This document shows, in pieces, positions 1-11,973 of a DNA stretch of 64,000 nucleotides. The DNA is from Neolentinus lepideus HHB14362 ss-1 (Eukaryota > Basidiomycota > Agaricomycetes > Gloeophyllales > Gloeophyllaceae): assembly GCA_001632425.1 (NCBI GenBank), contig KV425557.1, positions 434,001-498,000 on the forward strand. Reading direction: 5' to 3'. The notes under the pieces are model-generated. The model made no database searches and was not told where the DNA came from. It saw only the letters and a list, made by a program, of their open reading frames with translations. Position numbers and translations under genes: made by a program. The stretch's first letter is position 1. The number at the start of each line of letters is the position of its first letter.

Positions 1-591
1 ACGAAGGTTATAAACCGTGCTAGAACCAAGATGCGGACATTACATACCACAGGGAACCTATCGATGAGCCATGAGCGCTGCACAAGTCAAGTCTGACTGC
101 CGTCCGCATGCGTGAGTCTCGCGAATACGACAGCCTCGCCTGCACCGAACCGCTTCTTGAGTAGGTTGAATACAAGCTCGTTGTACAGACCAGCGAAGTG
201 GTTGTGCATCTTCACAAGATCCGATCTTTCGTAGTAGATGATGCCTGTGTGCCGGCTGCGTTCGCCGAAATCTGCCGCATTCTAGGCTATTCGTGCGTAA
301 TGTGGCAGAATCCATTCACATATATCTCCTTTCATGGTATGTCCTTTGCTATTTTATCATTTCTTGCTCTTTGTCCTTGGCGCTTTAACCTGTGGCATGT
401 AAGGACAAAGATTAGCGGCAGATTGCAGTGGCACTCCCTCTCTATTTGAACTGCAATCAACTCTTTGGCTCTTAGTACGACCTATCTGTGCACTTATCAA
501 TAGGCTATGAGCCTGCACTCCACAGAGTAAAGTCGCTATACAGTTGAGATTCCTATTGATCGTCTTACGCCCCGTTCAACTTAGCTCCAAG
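1..591. other. left edge, no gene recognised
   Basis: Only short open frames without family resemblance are present. The stretch may hold the 3' end of a gene cut by the window edge or the 5' flank of the gag-like ORF that follows. No repeat of the later sequence was seen that would mark an LTR. Confidence 0.4.
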
Positions 592-1263
592 ATGACTACA
601 CTAGTTGATCAGGATCAACTTTGGCAATGGCATATTGAGCCCCTCCGGGGCGATAACTACAACACGTGGTCCGTCAGGATGACTGACATTCTGACGATCA
701 GCGGTCTGTGGGACTACGTCCAGGGCATTGTGCAGCCCGATACCTTGGCGGGCGCCACTGCCAGCCCGAAGGTCTCTGCCATGTCCGAAGCAGTGACTGT
801 CCCCCTCGCTACCTGGTGCCACAACAATCAACTCGCACTTAATGCTATCCGTCTCCGTGTCGCTGACTCGCACCTCGCATACATCGCGAATTGTATTACG
901 GCCCAGGAGGCCTGGACGGTTCTGAAGACCTCCTTTGCCATCTCCGACACACTGGCAGTTATCACCGCTAGACGCCGGTTCTATCGCGCCGAGTGCGCGG
1001 AAGGCGCCGATATCGACGCCCACATACGCCAGATGCGTGAATACCAGGCGGAGATTCATCGGTACAGCGCCCGCTTGATCGATGACGAGGAATTCTCGCT
1101 TACGCTGCTCACTTCACTTCCCGAGTCTTGGGATACTTTCATTCAGTCTCTCGATAACGTATCCACTCTCGGTTCACACAAGCTCGTCGCCCGTATTCTC
1201 GATGAGTGGCGGAGTCGCTGTATCCTGCGAACAGTAAGGCGCGAGCAGGAGATTCGAATGTAA
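592..1263 (+). CDS. orphan copia-type gag (UBN2-like) ORF
   Basis: The ATG at 592 opens 224 codons without an intron. The N-terminal motif GDNYNTWSVRM and the later AWTVLKTSF block, followed by a helical region with LTSLPESWDTFIQSL, are the signature of the gag polypeptide of Ty1/copia retrotransposons (UBN2 / DUF4219 family). That protein normally forms the RNA-packaging capsid. The frame stops before any CCHC zinc knuckle, and no protease, integrase or reverse transcriptase can be read downstream. It is therefore either a truncated element or a retained gag-derived gene. The frame is also open upstream to 544, but without an ATG. No LTRs or target duplications were found. The domain call is firm; whether the ORF is expressed is unknown. 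Confidence 0.7.
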   Translation: MTTLVDQDQLWQWHIEPLRGDNYNTWSVRMTDILTISGLWDYVQGIVQPDTLAGATASPKVSAMSEAVTVPLATWCHNNQLALNAIRLRVADSHLAYIANCITAQEAWTVLKTSFAISDTLAVITARRRFYRAECAEGADIDAHIRQMREYQAEIHRYSARLIDDEEFSLTLLTSLPESWDTFIQSLDNVSTLGSHKLVARILDEWRSRCILRTVRREQEIRM

Positions 1264-1998
1264 CAGCGTAAGTATCCTTAGTGATCTCAGCCGCTAATCC
1301 TCTTGTTGACAACGTGTACGCAGAGTCCGATTTTCTATGACTGACATTCCGTATTGCTCGTTCATCCGGAAATAGTACAATTGTAGGATACGGTCCCGGA
1401 TCCTTGAAGTGCTCGATCTTCACTCCTACGACACCTGCCGTGGGCGGATGAACTCTGATGCTCAGCAAGGGATCTGAAATGATGTCGTCTGCATACGTGC
1501 CTGGAAGAACATAGCAATGATGTGAACGGATCTCCTCCTATAAGTATGTCTAAATTCTAATAGGATTCGTCGCAACCTGGAGCAGACATCCGCCCTTCTC
1601 TGGCTTGACCTGGCCGGTTTGCAGGCTATGATGGGCCTTCACGCCGTTCAGCCAGCCCCTGTCGTTGAACTTCATAGTGGATGCCCATCTGATTGAGGAC
1701 TGGGTGCGGTCCGGCACACAGGCCGTTATAATTCATCTGACCGTAATGGCGACAGGACAATTAATGTTGTTGATGGTGGCCAGTGGGTTGTATAACGGTG
1801 ATACTAGACGGTGGGTTGGACGCGTCTTAATTATCGCGATCGAGATGCGTCGAACCACGTGGTCGCGCTTTATGTCGATATCTCCTTGCTACCCCCCAGG
1901 GTGAGTCATTTCAGCAGCCGAAAGCTTAGAAATCGAGGGCTACTGAGGATCTAAGAAGCTAAAAGGCTCGGGGAGTACCAAAGAGCTGTCGTTCACCC
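1264..1998. other. no gene recognised between gag ORF and serine dehydratase
   Basis: Short frames only. Around 1560-1900 several frames look weakly protein-like, but they are interrupted by stops and match no family I can name. This may be degraded coding sequence. The last 100 bp should hold the serine dehydratase promoter. Confidence 0.35.
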
Positions 1999-3377
1999 AT
2001 GACAACAGTGGACGAGCCATCCCAGCCCTTGTGGATCGAAACGCCCCTCTTGTACTCTAGTCACATTTCGTCCATCATAGGATGCTCGGCGTACTTGAAG
2101 CTTGAAGTAATCACTCCCTTATCGACTCTTGAAGACATGGCAGTAATCTTTCTCCCCACAGAACCTCCAGCCGTCGCACTCCTTCAAATACCGTGGAGTT
2201 ACGCACTTCATTCAGCAGTGTAAAAGGAAGCATGGACCAGACGTTCATTGTATCATAGCTTCAGGCGGGAACGCTGGTCTTGCTGCTGCCTGCGCTGCGC
2301 GGAGGGTGGGAGTGAAATGCACGGTATATCTTCCGATAACCGCGAGCCAGCGCGTCGTAGACTACCTCAGGAAGGAAGAAGCAGAAGTGGTACTTGGTGG
2401 CAGAATCTACGCTGAAGCGTTAGCCGAAGCACAGAAGGCAGCTGCGCTTGATGAGAAGGCGTAAGGCAAAAAGCCATTCATTCTTGATCTGATTAAATGG
2501 TGATCTTCTCGCTGCAGGGTGATGGTTCCTGCGTATGACGATCCTCTCCTTTGGGAGGGCCATGCGTCGATGATTGATGAAATTGCTGCTCACCTACCTT
2601 ATGGTAAGCCAGACGCGATATTCTGTAGCGTAGGAGGCGGAGGTCTGCTCGCTGGCATTATCGTAGGGTGTAAAAGAGTCGGCTGGGATGAGGGTGCGTC
2701 GAAACTTGTGTTTTGTGTCATTTGCTAACGTCCCGTAGTGCCCATCGTCACCCTGGAGACTCACGGAACCAATTGCTTCTACCAAACCATGCTACAAAAC
2801 TCCAACAAGTCCATGCCACCCGATTTCGAGGGCTCGGAGTATATCACTTCTAAAGAACATCCAGAATTAGTTTTAGCCAATGTGGCATCCACTCTGCATC
2901 TGTCCAAGGCTTCTTGTCTAGCTGCCTCGACACCATCTTCCGGAGCCGTCAAGTTGGCTTTGGAGAGACAAGGTATAGTAAGGTGCCTAAGCATACCAGA
3001 CGAGATGAGTATGGATGCTTGCTGCAAGTTTGCTGGTGCGTTCTTTCCAATACATGGGCTGCGGCCCCCCGCTAAACGGGAAAGCAGATGATCATAAGCT
3101 CTTGGTCGAACTAGCTTGCTCAACCGCACTCACACCAGCATACTTTCCTTCTTTATTCTCCAATATATTTAGGACCTCGCAACCGAAGAACGTGGTCTTC
3201 ATTGTCTGTGGGGGCTTTAGCGTGTCTCTGAATGACCTGGAGTTCTACAAACAAACTGTAAAGGGACCTCAGGCAGAGGACATTGACGAGGATGCGCAGT
3301 GGGGAACAGTATCGGAAGGACGGTGGATTGCGTACTGTGATAGTGAGAAGTGGTATATTCCGAAGCAAGCGCCGTAG
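1999..3377 (+). CDS. L-serine/threonine dehydratase (PLP-dependent)
   Basis: Five exons (1999-2106, 2162-2460, 2518-2693, 2739-3035, 3088-3377) give 389 residues in a continuous frame; the introns are 45-57 bp. The enzyme removes ammonia from L-serine (or threonine) to give pyruvate (or 2-oxobutyrate) in the cytosol. Visible family marks are the N-terminal PLWIETPL, the PLP lysine in SFKYRG near residue 43, the IIASGGNAGLAAACA substrate loop, and the glycine-rich phosphate-binding SVGGGGLLAGI. Length and motif order fit the fold type II serine/threonine deaminase family (CHA1/SDS type). The gene is convergent with PET100, with 224 bp between stops. I cannot tell serine from threonine preference. 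Confidence 0.93.
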
Positions 3378-3601
3378 AACCATGTATTTAAGACGATATT
3401 ATGTGCCTTGTTACGCGTAGCAGAGCATGAAAAATAAGGATACAATGAGCGGGATTCCGATAGCAAGTTAGATACAGAATAGGTGACTTCACATAGTTGT
3501 CGACAGGCAGGAAGGGTTAGATCACTGACAAAGACCCGTATGGATTAGGACAATAACATAACTGAAAAATGCTAACGATGACATTTACTCAGAGCAAGAT
3601 G

Positions 3602-4002
3602 TTAAACCAGCTTTCCCAAGGAATTTCTCTGGTTTACAGCTTCCGCCTTTTCCCTCTCCAGTCTCCTAGCCAGCTTTTCAGCGCGAATCCGTGCCAACTC
3701 CTCTCGTACGGCAGTCTGGTCCGTTGGCACTTTCTATCAAATGCGGGTATGTGAGATAGCGCTCATAGCAGACGGGATAATGAAGCGTACCACATTACCC
3801 TTGTCCTCAGGAAACATCCTGTCTTTGTACTGAGGACAAGAAGAGTTCCTCCATTAGCTACTTGCGTAGGTTTGGGTTCGAGCGTGCTTACAGGGAGCAC
3901 GTTGCGTTTGTACCATTCGGGATCGCCGTAGTGCAGGAGTGCTACCACAGGAAGAAACATATAGACCGCAAACTTGAAAACCTCCAAGTTTGGACCTCCC
4001 AT
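3602..4002 (-). CDS. PET100-like cytochrome c oxidase assembly protein
   Basis: Three exons (4002-3892, 3829-3799, 3729-3602) encode 89 residues. The N-terminus GGPNLEVFKFAVYMFLPV is a single membrane segment with the family's P-N-L-E-x-F-K pattern. It is followed by the GDPEWY motif, a short charged linker containing MFP, and a basic helical tail. PET100 is an inner-membrane chaperone for assembly of complex IV. The middle exon is only 31 nt. The start at 4002 was chosen because the conserved family sequence begins there; an in-frame upstream codon exists at 4023. The gene is divergent from the SET protein gene, with 183 bp between start codons. Confidence 0.85.
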
Positions 4003-4185
4003 GGCGTCCAGTGAATGTGGCAAGACCGGACACGAGAAGTGCAGTCGTTGCGGACTGTGGGAATGTCATGATGGCGGGTTGTCGATCTGCTTCGATCTGT
4101 CGCTTTATGACTTCGGTCACCGAAGCCTTCCCCTAGCTACTACTTACTGTTAACCTGGCTTTCAACAATCTATTCCCCGCGCAAT

Positions 4186-5694
4186 ATGAATCGGGAAGCG
4201 GACTTCTCTGAACCAGAAAATATCGCCATCTTTCGCAAATGGCTCGCAGACAATGGCGCAAAAATTCATCCAACGGTATATTTCGAGTCTCGTGAATCAC
4301 CCTGTTGCTCGCGCGCCGTCCTCTGCTCATTGAAATGAAGATACATCGGGATTCTCTGTACGCACAAAGGATGCTGTCCAACCTGACATAACCGTTGTTT
4401 CTGTGCCATTCTCCTTTGCGATTACAGTGGAGGTAGCCAGAAACGCACTGGAGGGTTTTCTCGGCAAGGATGCGACGAGCGCACTGCGAGAACTGTCTGA
4501 GAGAGAGCTTATCTGCACGTACGTCTGCATGCACTGGGTGCTTGGGGAACAAAGGTACGCTGGCGATGAGTACAATAGTGTTAGCTGCTCATGAAGCTGT
4601 AGTGCTCCTTCAAGTTTCCGACATTTCCCGTATCTCAATACGTTGCCCTCACCGGCAACGCTACGGACCCCACTCCATTTTAGCGATAGCGAGCTCCAGT
4701 CATTCAGGGGTACAAATCTTTATGGAGCCACTTTAGATCGCAAGAGGCAATGGGATGACGAGTGGCAACGGTGCAGGAATATAGTTAAGACTGTAAACCT
4801 AGACTGGGCAGAGGGGTTCACATGGTATGTAGGTGGCATCTTGCACTGCGAAGTTGTTCACCGAACTCTGGATCCATACCAGGGACAGATACCTGACATC
4901 CTCGACGTATCTCTCCTCGCGCGCCTTCCCATCTTCAGTCCTTTCCCGCTTACCCACCTTATTGCCGACACCCTCTTCGTATCCTGTCCTCCTACCAGGC
5001 ATAGATGCCCTCAATCACAGTCGTGCGCAACCGGTATCGTGGCTTGTCACATATTCTGATCCTTCTAGACCCGCAACCGAGCTCGCGATATCTCTGGTCC
5101 TTCATACTTTCCAAGATACTAACTCCGAGCTGTTTAACAACTATGGCCCGAAGCCAAACTCTGAGCTGATCCTTGGATACGGCTTCTCACTCGAGCACAA
5201 CCCTGATGACACGATCGTCCTACAACTCGGCGGCAGTGAGAAGAAGTGTGAAGTAGGCCGAGACGCCAAGGGGGTTCAAGATGTTTGGGAACAGGTTCTC
5301 CATGCTGTCCGGAGCTCAGGCGGAGTAAGTGAAGATGGCGACGGAACAATTGATTGGCAAGATGCAATGGAGGCTGCGACCTTGTTACAGGAGATGACAC
5401 AGACGCTCCTCGACCGTCTTCCTCGGTTCCCGCCTGCAGTCAGAGTTCGGGATGAGATAGAGGTGATGCTTGGGCACTATGTTGAAGGTTAGTCTGGTGT
5501 CTGTCATCCCTAAACATTGGCGTGACCTGTGATACTGACATTCATATCGTGAAGGCCAAAGAGCAATCCTCCAGAGCATTCTAGAGTTTGCTGTAGATAA
5601 AGAAAACGCCGCCATAACCAAGGCCAGAGAGGCTGGAGTGGAGATTGTCGATGAGGACCTTCAGGGTGAAGAAAACGTTTCCGAGGTGAACTAA
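4186..5694 (+). CDS. SET-domain protein methyltransferase (RLSMT/SETD-like)
   Basis: Five exons (4186-4291, 4341-4554, 4615-4824, 4883-5487, 5555-5694) give 424 residues. The protein begins with a short helix ending in KWLADNGAKIHP, then a SET start (SGFSV), an insert domain, YLSSRAFPS, the hallmark DALNHSR motif (cofactor and substrate pocket) and ELFNNYG (catalytic tyrosine region). A C-terminal helical substrate-binding region follows. This order matches the Rubisco-LSMT/SETD3/RKM class, which methylates lysine or histidine on non-histone proteins such as ribosomal proteins or elongation factors. The substrate cannot be read from sequence. It shares a short divergent promoter with PET100. 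Confidence 0.88.
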
Positions 5695-5796
5695 TACGAG
5701 TGATATCAGGAAAACGGCCACTGATAAGACATGTGGGTATTGATGTAACTGAACTCGGGGAGGCGGTTCTATGAGCATCCCCCGGCAATTCCCGTT

Positions 5797-6930
5797 ATGT
5801 CCTTCCAAATGTTGAAAGTATTTTGTGGAGTGTTGCAGGCTTTCAGAAGAGAGATCTCTTTCCGTACCTCCAGACCTTTTCAGCCCCGTCGCTCCGAGAT
5901 CTCATCATTTGTGACTGAAAAGACTGCTCTAGATGTATTCACCCTGATCCTGGACCTCCTGGACGCAGTTTGCAGTTCGCTAATATCGTTTTGCGTCCAG
6001 GTGGACGGAATTGCGGACGTCAACTCCTTCCGCTTGGCCAGTGGAAGTCCTCTATCTTCCAACCTCGTTACACTCCACACTAACTTACCCGTCGACGCAA
6101 CCACTATGACCTCCCTCGGAACGGTTTCAATTCTTGAAAAGGCTTATCCCTGTATTGGAAGTGACTTCGTATCCAGTCTTGAACCACGACCTGATACATC
6201 TTTCACAAAATTGACTCTTGATGGCGACACCAACGTGCTCGACAATCTCGCATCATAGAGTTGATGCCGGTATCTTGTTTAAAAAGGTTTTGCAGTTTGA
6301 CATTCCGTCTCCTACTATTGTCCTATTACTATGGATGGAACTACTGCGGTCTATTCAAAAAAATTGCTCTCACGAGAGGTTCAGGCACATCCACATCGGC
6401 GGTGAGAGTACTCCTGTTCTAAAGCTCGGCACACTCGAATCCCTCTTATGTTCAAAAATTCTCGTATTTTGATGCACACCGACAATAGGGCTATCAGATA
6501 TCACCATAGAGTCTATGTACTCTGAAACATTCGTGGCGTCTGCGCACTCTGCGAATGGCGGTGAATGCCCGCATGACTATTCCATATCCCTTCCCTAAAG
6601 CTCTATTCGATTTTCCGGACCATCAACTCAAGACTGCAGGATTTGGAGTGTCTTCGATTTCTAATAAGCTTCCCGTTGCCGAACTGCTCTTCCATATCTT
6701 TCCTGCGGTCGAGTTGTGCGCATCTAGGAGATCTTGGCTGACTGGAGATCTCCAATCTCGTGCAAGCGTTTCAGTGAGCACGCAAAATTTGACCAGCACC
6801 AGATGAAGATGCTCGAAGGCGCATCCATATTGCCATGCTGACTGCTGGCCGTGTCCCTGGCCTTATGAACAATCCCGGCAGTCTTGTTCGCTGCAGCAAT
6901 TCGCTGATTACCCACGACTTGACGCTTCAT
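5797..6930 (+). pseudogene. decayed F-box/LRR-type gene
   Basis: Pieces resembling basidiomycete F-box/leucine-rich proteins occur in order on the plus strand but in different frames with stops between them. They are FPYLQTFSAPSLRDLIICD near 5860, SFTKLTLDGDTNVLDNL near 6200, and KLPVAELLFHIFP near 6670. No single model with normal introns restores one frame. I read it as the relic of one member of the large F-box family common in Agaricomycetes. The family call rests on motif feel rather than a diagnostic residue. Confidence 0.4.
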
Positions 6931-7137
6931 CTACCACCGTAGCGAAGAGCTTGCATACAGTCGAGAGAGGTATCCATACTGTTCTAACATCCGGTGTATT
7001 CTCAATGTCAATTGAATGCTCAAATGACTCCCGAGTCTCAGCGCTCAGCCTTGGCCGCACGTGGTCGCGTCATCGCGTTAGCGTTATTAGGAATAATATA
7101 ACGTGGTATACAGCATGCACGGCCCAGTGTATGGCAT

Positions 7138-8957
7138 CTATCCATTGTATGAATCGTCTTCGTTGCCACCGGAGGCCATGCCCTCTGTGGCAAACTGAAC
7201 AGTTTTGACATCCAATGTCCGCAGATTAACTAGCACCAGGATTCCAGTCTCAGAGAATCTCGGCACGAGAACAATTCGACAGCGCTTGTCTGCCTCCTCT
7301 CCCTCCAGCCCAGAGATACCTTTCTCCGAGACCAGCTTCGTTTGGAACTTGGGCTGGCACCCGACGATATACAAGTCTGGTGTCTGCGAAATGACAAAGG
7401 GGTCGGTCGTGAAGTACGGATGGCACCATAGCGTGTCTGGTGCTGTAGGAGCTATATGCCGCCACCGGAGTGTTGACTCGGCAATGGACAGCCGCGTGGC
7501 GGATGAACTGGGCAAATATTTGAACATGTCATTCAATGGTTGCCCAGAATTGACCAGAAGAGTGCGAGTATAGGATTTCCGTGAGCTCGAAGATGTTGAC
7601 GCAGAGGTCTCCGCATCCATCCCGGAGGCGATACGCAGATAAGTGGGATTCGTCTCGCAGGAGATAGAGGAATATGATGAGACTGCACCCAGCATGGCTC
7701 GCGGAAACGGTTGCTGCGGCAGGATGGTTCCTGCCGGATCTGACTCACCCGGTAGTACATGGATGGGCATACTAGAACCGATGTCCAGTAGCAAAGAGGA
7801 TAGGTTGAGTGTGGGATGTGGCGAGAAAGAGGTGGAGTCGTAGCCATATCGTTTCTGTGGAAGTGCAGATGAATTAGAAGGATAATATAACACACGTATA
7901 ATCAACGTGGCGGACCGATTTCTTCTCGCCATCAATTTCACTGTTTACCACAGTTGTGGTCACGACTGAGGAAAGAGAGTCTCCAGCAATTATCAGGCGT
8001 GAAATTTTGGACGAAGAGCCGAACTCGTCCGGTCCGCCGACTTCTCCTACTAGGTATTCCGCAAGCATCTGCATTTCGGCATCTGCTGGGGATATCGAAC
8101 CGATATTCAAGCCAGAGACGACGCCTATCCACTCGTCGCTTGACCCAGCTGCAGTGTCTATACAGATCCAGATTGGTATCCACTGGCATGATGAAGAGTG
8201 GAATGCGCACCATCTACTTCCATCTCATCATCCTGACTTGGCTCGGCGTCTGGCTGGGGAGCTAGACCAGCTGGGCAGATATCGACGACTTGGAACTCTC
8301 CACTAGGGGTTTCTATTCCCAGAGCAGCAATGATAACACCGGTCACCAGTTCGGCCTTCTCCACGGGTTCGCCAATCAAGCGTATTCGACCCGACTCGTC
8401 CTCCAGGGAGATACTGTCATCGGCAGAGTATATCTTGTCTCTAGGAGGGGGTGCGGGTATTGAGCGCTAGGAATCGCGTTGTTGAGTTGAGACTAGACGT
8501 GAAAAGAGTCGAACGCACGTCTCGCCCGATATCTTCCAGTACATTCGGCTTCAAAGGCATATCCATGTATACCGTCCCCACGATGTAGCACAACTGCGAC
8601 TTCAAAACATCAAGCACTCGAGGAGCTAGCACAGGCGAGCCTGGGTACGGCGCACATCAGCTGTGTGCAGTGAAAGTGTGCGCATGTACTGCCAGACGTA
8701 CCTTTCACATCTTTCCACTGTGCCTGAGCCCTCCTCTGCACTGCATCCCTCAAAAGTCTCAGCCTAACAAAGTATATGTTCGCATATTGGTGCTTGTACG
8801 ACTTGTTAGCTCCCTTAAGCGAGAAGGACGGTGTGCCGTCTATTGGTGGAAGGACGGACGTCGAGGGGCGCATGGGCATGGCTGCGGAGGTGGATCTGAG
8901 AAAAAAATCAAGCACTGCAGAAATTACAAGGCAAAGCACGTACGTGGATGGCTCCAT
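7138..8957 (-). CDS. POLD2: DNA polymerase delta small (B) subunit
   Basis: Six exons (8957-8944, 8895-8702, 8640-8519, 8466-8211, 8157-7907, 7854-7138) keep one frame for 517 residues; the introns are 48-61 bp. This is the regulatory B subunit of replicative polymerase delta (POLD2 / yeast Pol31 / S. pombe Cdc1), which links the catalytic subunit to the rest of the holoenzyme in the nucleus. Diagnostic stretches include VLDVLKSQLCYIVGTVYMDM, an OB-fold region with LEDESGRIRLIG, the inactive phosphoesterase segment HVLPGESDPAGTILPQQP, and TLRWRHIAPTAPDTLWCHPY, followed by DPFVISQTPDLYIVG. The first coding exon is just 14 nt. The length is slightly longer than human POLD2. Confidence 0.96.
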
Positions 8958-11900
8958 CTCGTGGCATAGGCTCGGCGTCGCGACAGTGGACGATTCAGCC
9001 ACACTTAAACGCGTCGCGTCCGGCGAAATAATTGCATGAAGTCCAAACATGAGCAAACTGACGCGACGCGCTCTAGGCCACAAAGGCGTTTCATAATATT
9101 ATCTATTCAATATTCATCGTGCAAGCTGGAACACATTCTACATATGGACCACGCGAATGGATAATCGTGAAATTTTGCCTCGTTATCGTCTGAATATGAC
9201 TTTCATAATAATTGCATATTGTACATGAATACCGCATCGTAAAAAGCAGCCTTATACCGTGCGAGAGACACAAAATGATCAGAGAGATACGCTTTTGAAT
9301 TGATAGGAAGTTAGCTAAGACACGAGAGCAAAAAAAATGTCGATGGATGGAGGGTGCCGTTCCCAGAGGTCAGACTTGTAAAGATTGTGTCAGTTCCGCA
9401 CGCAACAGAGGTAGATCAATATAGGTATTCCACACTTGCGAACTACTCTTCAGCTAGCCAGTATTGAACATGGAAAGTTGAAAAGATGCAGTACTGACAG
9501 ATGACCACCACATTTAGATCCGCTCTGAGAAGACGGCGGTGGCGATGGCGCAAAGTCAAGTCAATGGCAGATGTAGATAATCTTGATGAACTGTCAAGTT
9601 CAGCCTACATCACACCACCAGGCACAATATCTCACCTTGAGAGTTCATCAATAAAACAAAGAGCAACCGCGTGAGAAGCATCTAATCCAGTCTTGAGGAA
9701 CCATCTGGATTCGACGACAGAATGGGGAATGGGGTAGAGAGACTGGAGCGTAAGCAATTGTAAGCCAGAGAAGAATACGTAGCCACAAATGTCCTATTGG
9801 ATGCGCGGAGGGCTGAGAACGAAACGCAAAACGGCGAACGGTGCCGGGGGGTAGACAGCAGAGAACAGACAAGAAAGAAAAGACACTTGCATAGTGATAT
9901 CTGATAACAGAGCATGTCAACAATCAGCGATGATCGAAACAATCCCTCGATTCAAGTTACCTCGATGCCATCGAGGTTAGAACGACATTTGTTGGCAGAG
10001 ACCAGAATTACGGCCTCGTGCTGGGCCAGAGAAAGAGTCATGAGCAGAGATCGAACTCTTGCAAGACCCGAGAAAGAATAGAGGTCGAAACAATTACAGG
10101 ACGGGCAGAGTATAGGAACACGAGAGAAAACACATAAGACCATGTATCAGCTTCGTGCGCGAGATCGGTCAACCTTGCTATAGTGTGGCGAGACGGGATC
10201 CATCCTTAAGCTGAAAGATTACCTTGACTTATTGCGCCAGAAGAATCGACCCTTTGCAAGACCAGAGACAGGAGAGTATGGAGGAGAGATTGGTGGGAGA
10301 CAGTGCTTCTACCGTCCTCCGGGTCAACGCCGTCGAAGAAGGTATTAATAGATCTGTGCCCGTTGTACTGGAACGACGAGTGCACACTGTCTTCGGCGTG
10401 CCAGAAGAGGACTGACCATGTGTGCATCAATAGCATGGGATGTCACCACCAAGCGTTGCAGTATCGGACTGGAGAATGAGCAGAGATCGACCCTTTGCAA
10501 GACCGGAAGACAGAAACCAAAGAACAGAGAATAAATAACTAAAAAGGGAGAACAGGAGATGGAAGAGAGCCAAGTTTTGAGTGAGACGAGTGAGGGCTGA
10601 GGAAGGTTCGTTCCTTATTGGTACCGAGGACGGTTGGATGCTTGATCTCAAATTTAAAAGAACGCCGAGTACGACGACTGCTGGATCTTGAGGAATGTTC
10701 AGCACTGAACAGTAGCGAGTGTCGACTTGTCGACTTAGGATCGCGAGTGCTGGAGCTTAGACTAAAGAAGTGCTGCAGACTGAGTTTTGAAGACATAAGG
10801 TTTGAGGATTGTCGATACCAGATATCCAAAAGTGTCGCACCCGAGTGAAAGAGAAGGCTCAGACTAGATGTTGAGGGGTATTGCCGCGATCGAAGGGGGT
10901 TTTGGCATTCGGGGTTTGGCTGTATCTTTCGAGTCATCGAGGGCCATGGGCCGAGTGGGATGCCAGATACCTGCTGTCGGGATAGCGGGGTGACGGATGA
11001 TGTAAAATGTCCGTACCGGATGTCGAAGTACGTCAGTACTGGCTCTGAAATATTGTCAAGCTCCAAAGGTTGAGGAACATTGGTACCGAGCCTTGATATA
11101 GAAGGAGTGCCGGGACTTCCACGTTGATATGTTGACAAAGCCCAGAGCTAGACCAAATAGCACAATACAACCACAGAAAGCATGCCCAAAAAAGACGTGC
11201 CCTCTTGCCAGACCAAGAGACGGACCCACAAGCCAGTGAATAGTATACGCCGATATCAAACCGTACGGGCCAGAGAGACTTGGGATGTCGCCGATGCCAT
11301 GTGGTAATGTTGGAGTACAGCGCCGTTGTCAAAGTATTGATGATATATATACAGACGACTGGTCGGGTGGAAGTGGTGGTCGAGAGAGAAGAGTGAGTGA
11401 TGTCGGCTGGAGGGTGCAAGTCGGCCTTTTATATGCAGCGGAGGCTGGCATGTTCGGTCAGCCACCGCCAGCCACTGAGGGCAATGACCTCATCCGATCG
11501 CATCGGGCGGGCATGCCGCATTCGGCCAATGCGTTATTGTCTACTCGGTCCCTGCTATTAAGCTACCAGCAAGTCTGATAGTACTCAATAGTCTGGGATT
11601 CTTTTTTCGATGTTTCCCTCAATTCCGGCGAGTGCTTCTCTACGGGTTTTTCAGACAATCTGACTAGTACATCAGATAATAGACAATATGCGGCTAGGGT
11701 ATTGGGGTAGCACGGAAAATCAACATGTATCGCGAGAGGTAAGCGACTTGTTCGGACTCTAAACAACAAACGTAAAGGAATATCGTGAAGCCGTCTCCAA
11801 ATTGCTGCCAAGAGGGAAGTCCAAAATAGAGGGTTGTCGGTACGTGAAATCCAAGTAGTAGATATAATGCGGGTGACAGTGATCGGAAGATGGGTGCGCA

Positions 11901-11973
11901 GAGGAGGAGGGAAATGAAATTCAAGCAAAGACATACATCATCACACAACGGAAATGGATCCAGCTCTAGATCG
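8958..11973. other. 3-kb intergenic region with repeated motif, no convincing gene
   Basis: No open frame here resembles a known protein. The minus strand is pyrimidine-rich with several hydrophobic or serine-rich frames (for example 11138-10539) that lack family marks and fit no intron model. A TATA-like run lies at 11340-11350. Three near-identical copies of a 20-bp motif occur at 10049, 10244 and 10485, with a weaker one near 11200. The region could host a lineage-specific or non-coding transcript read on the minus strand. Confidence 0.4.
10041..10504 (-). repeat. three spaced copies of a GGTCTTGCAA motif
   Basis: Copies at 10049-10068, 10244-10263 and 10485-10504 share the plus-strand core TCGAnCnnTTGCAAGACC, differing at two or three bases. 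The first and third also share the preceding ATGAGCAGAGA. Spacing is 195 and 241 bp. On the minus strand each follows a pyrimidine-rich tract. A looser copy lies at about 11201-11215. The function is unknown. Confidence 0.6.

Noticed and set aside
1560..1910. Broken protein-like frames between gag and serine dehydratase
   Set aside because: Considered as copia pol remains or another gene, but no integrase, protease or other motif can be named, so no feature is called beyond the interval note.
10539..11138. 199-codon serine-rich minus-strand frame
   Set aside because: Composition follows the pyrimidine-rich strand and no conserved motif is seen. Probably a composition-driven open frame.
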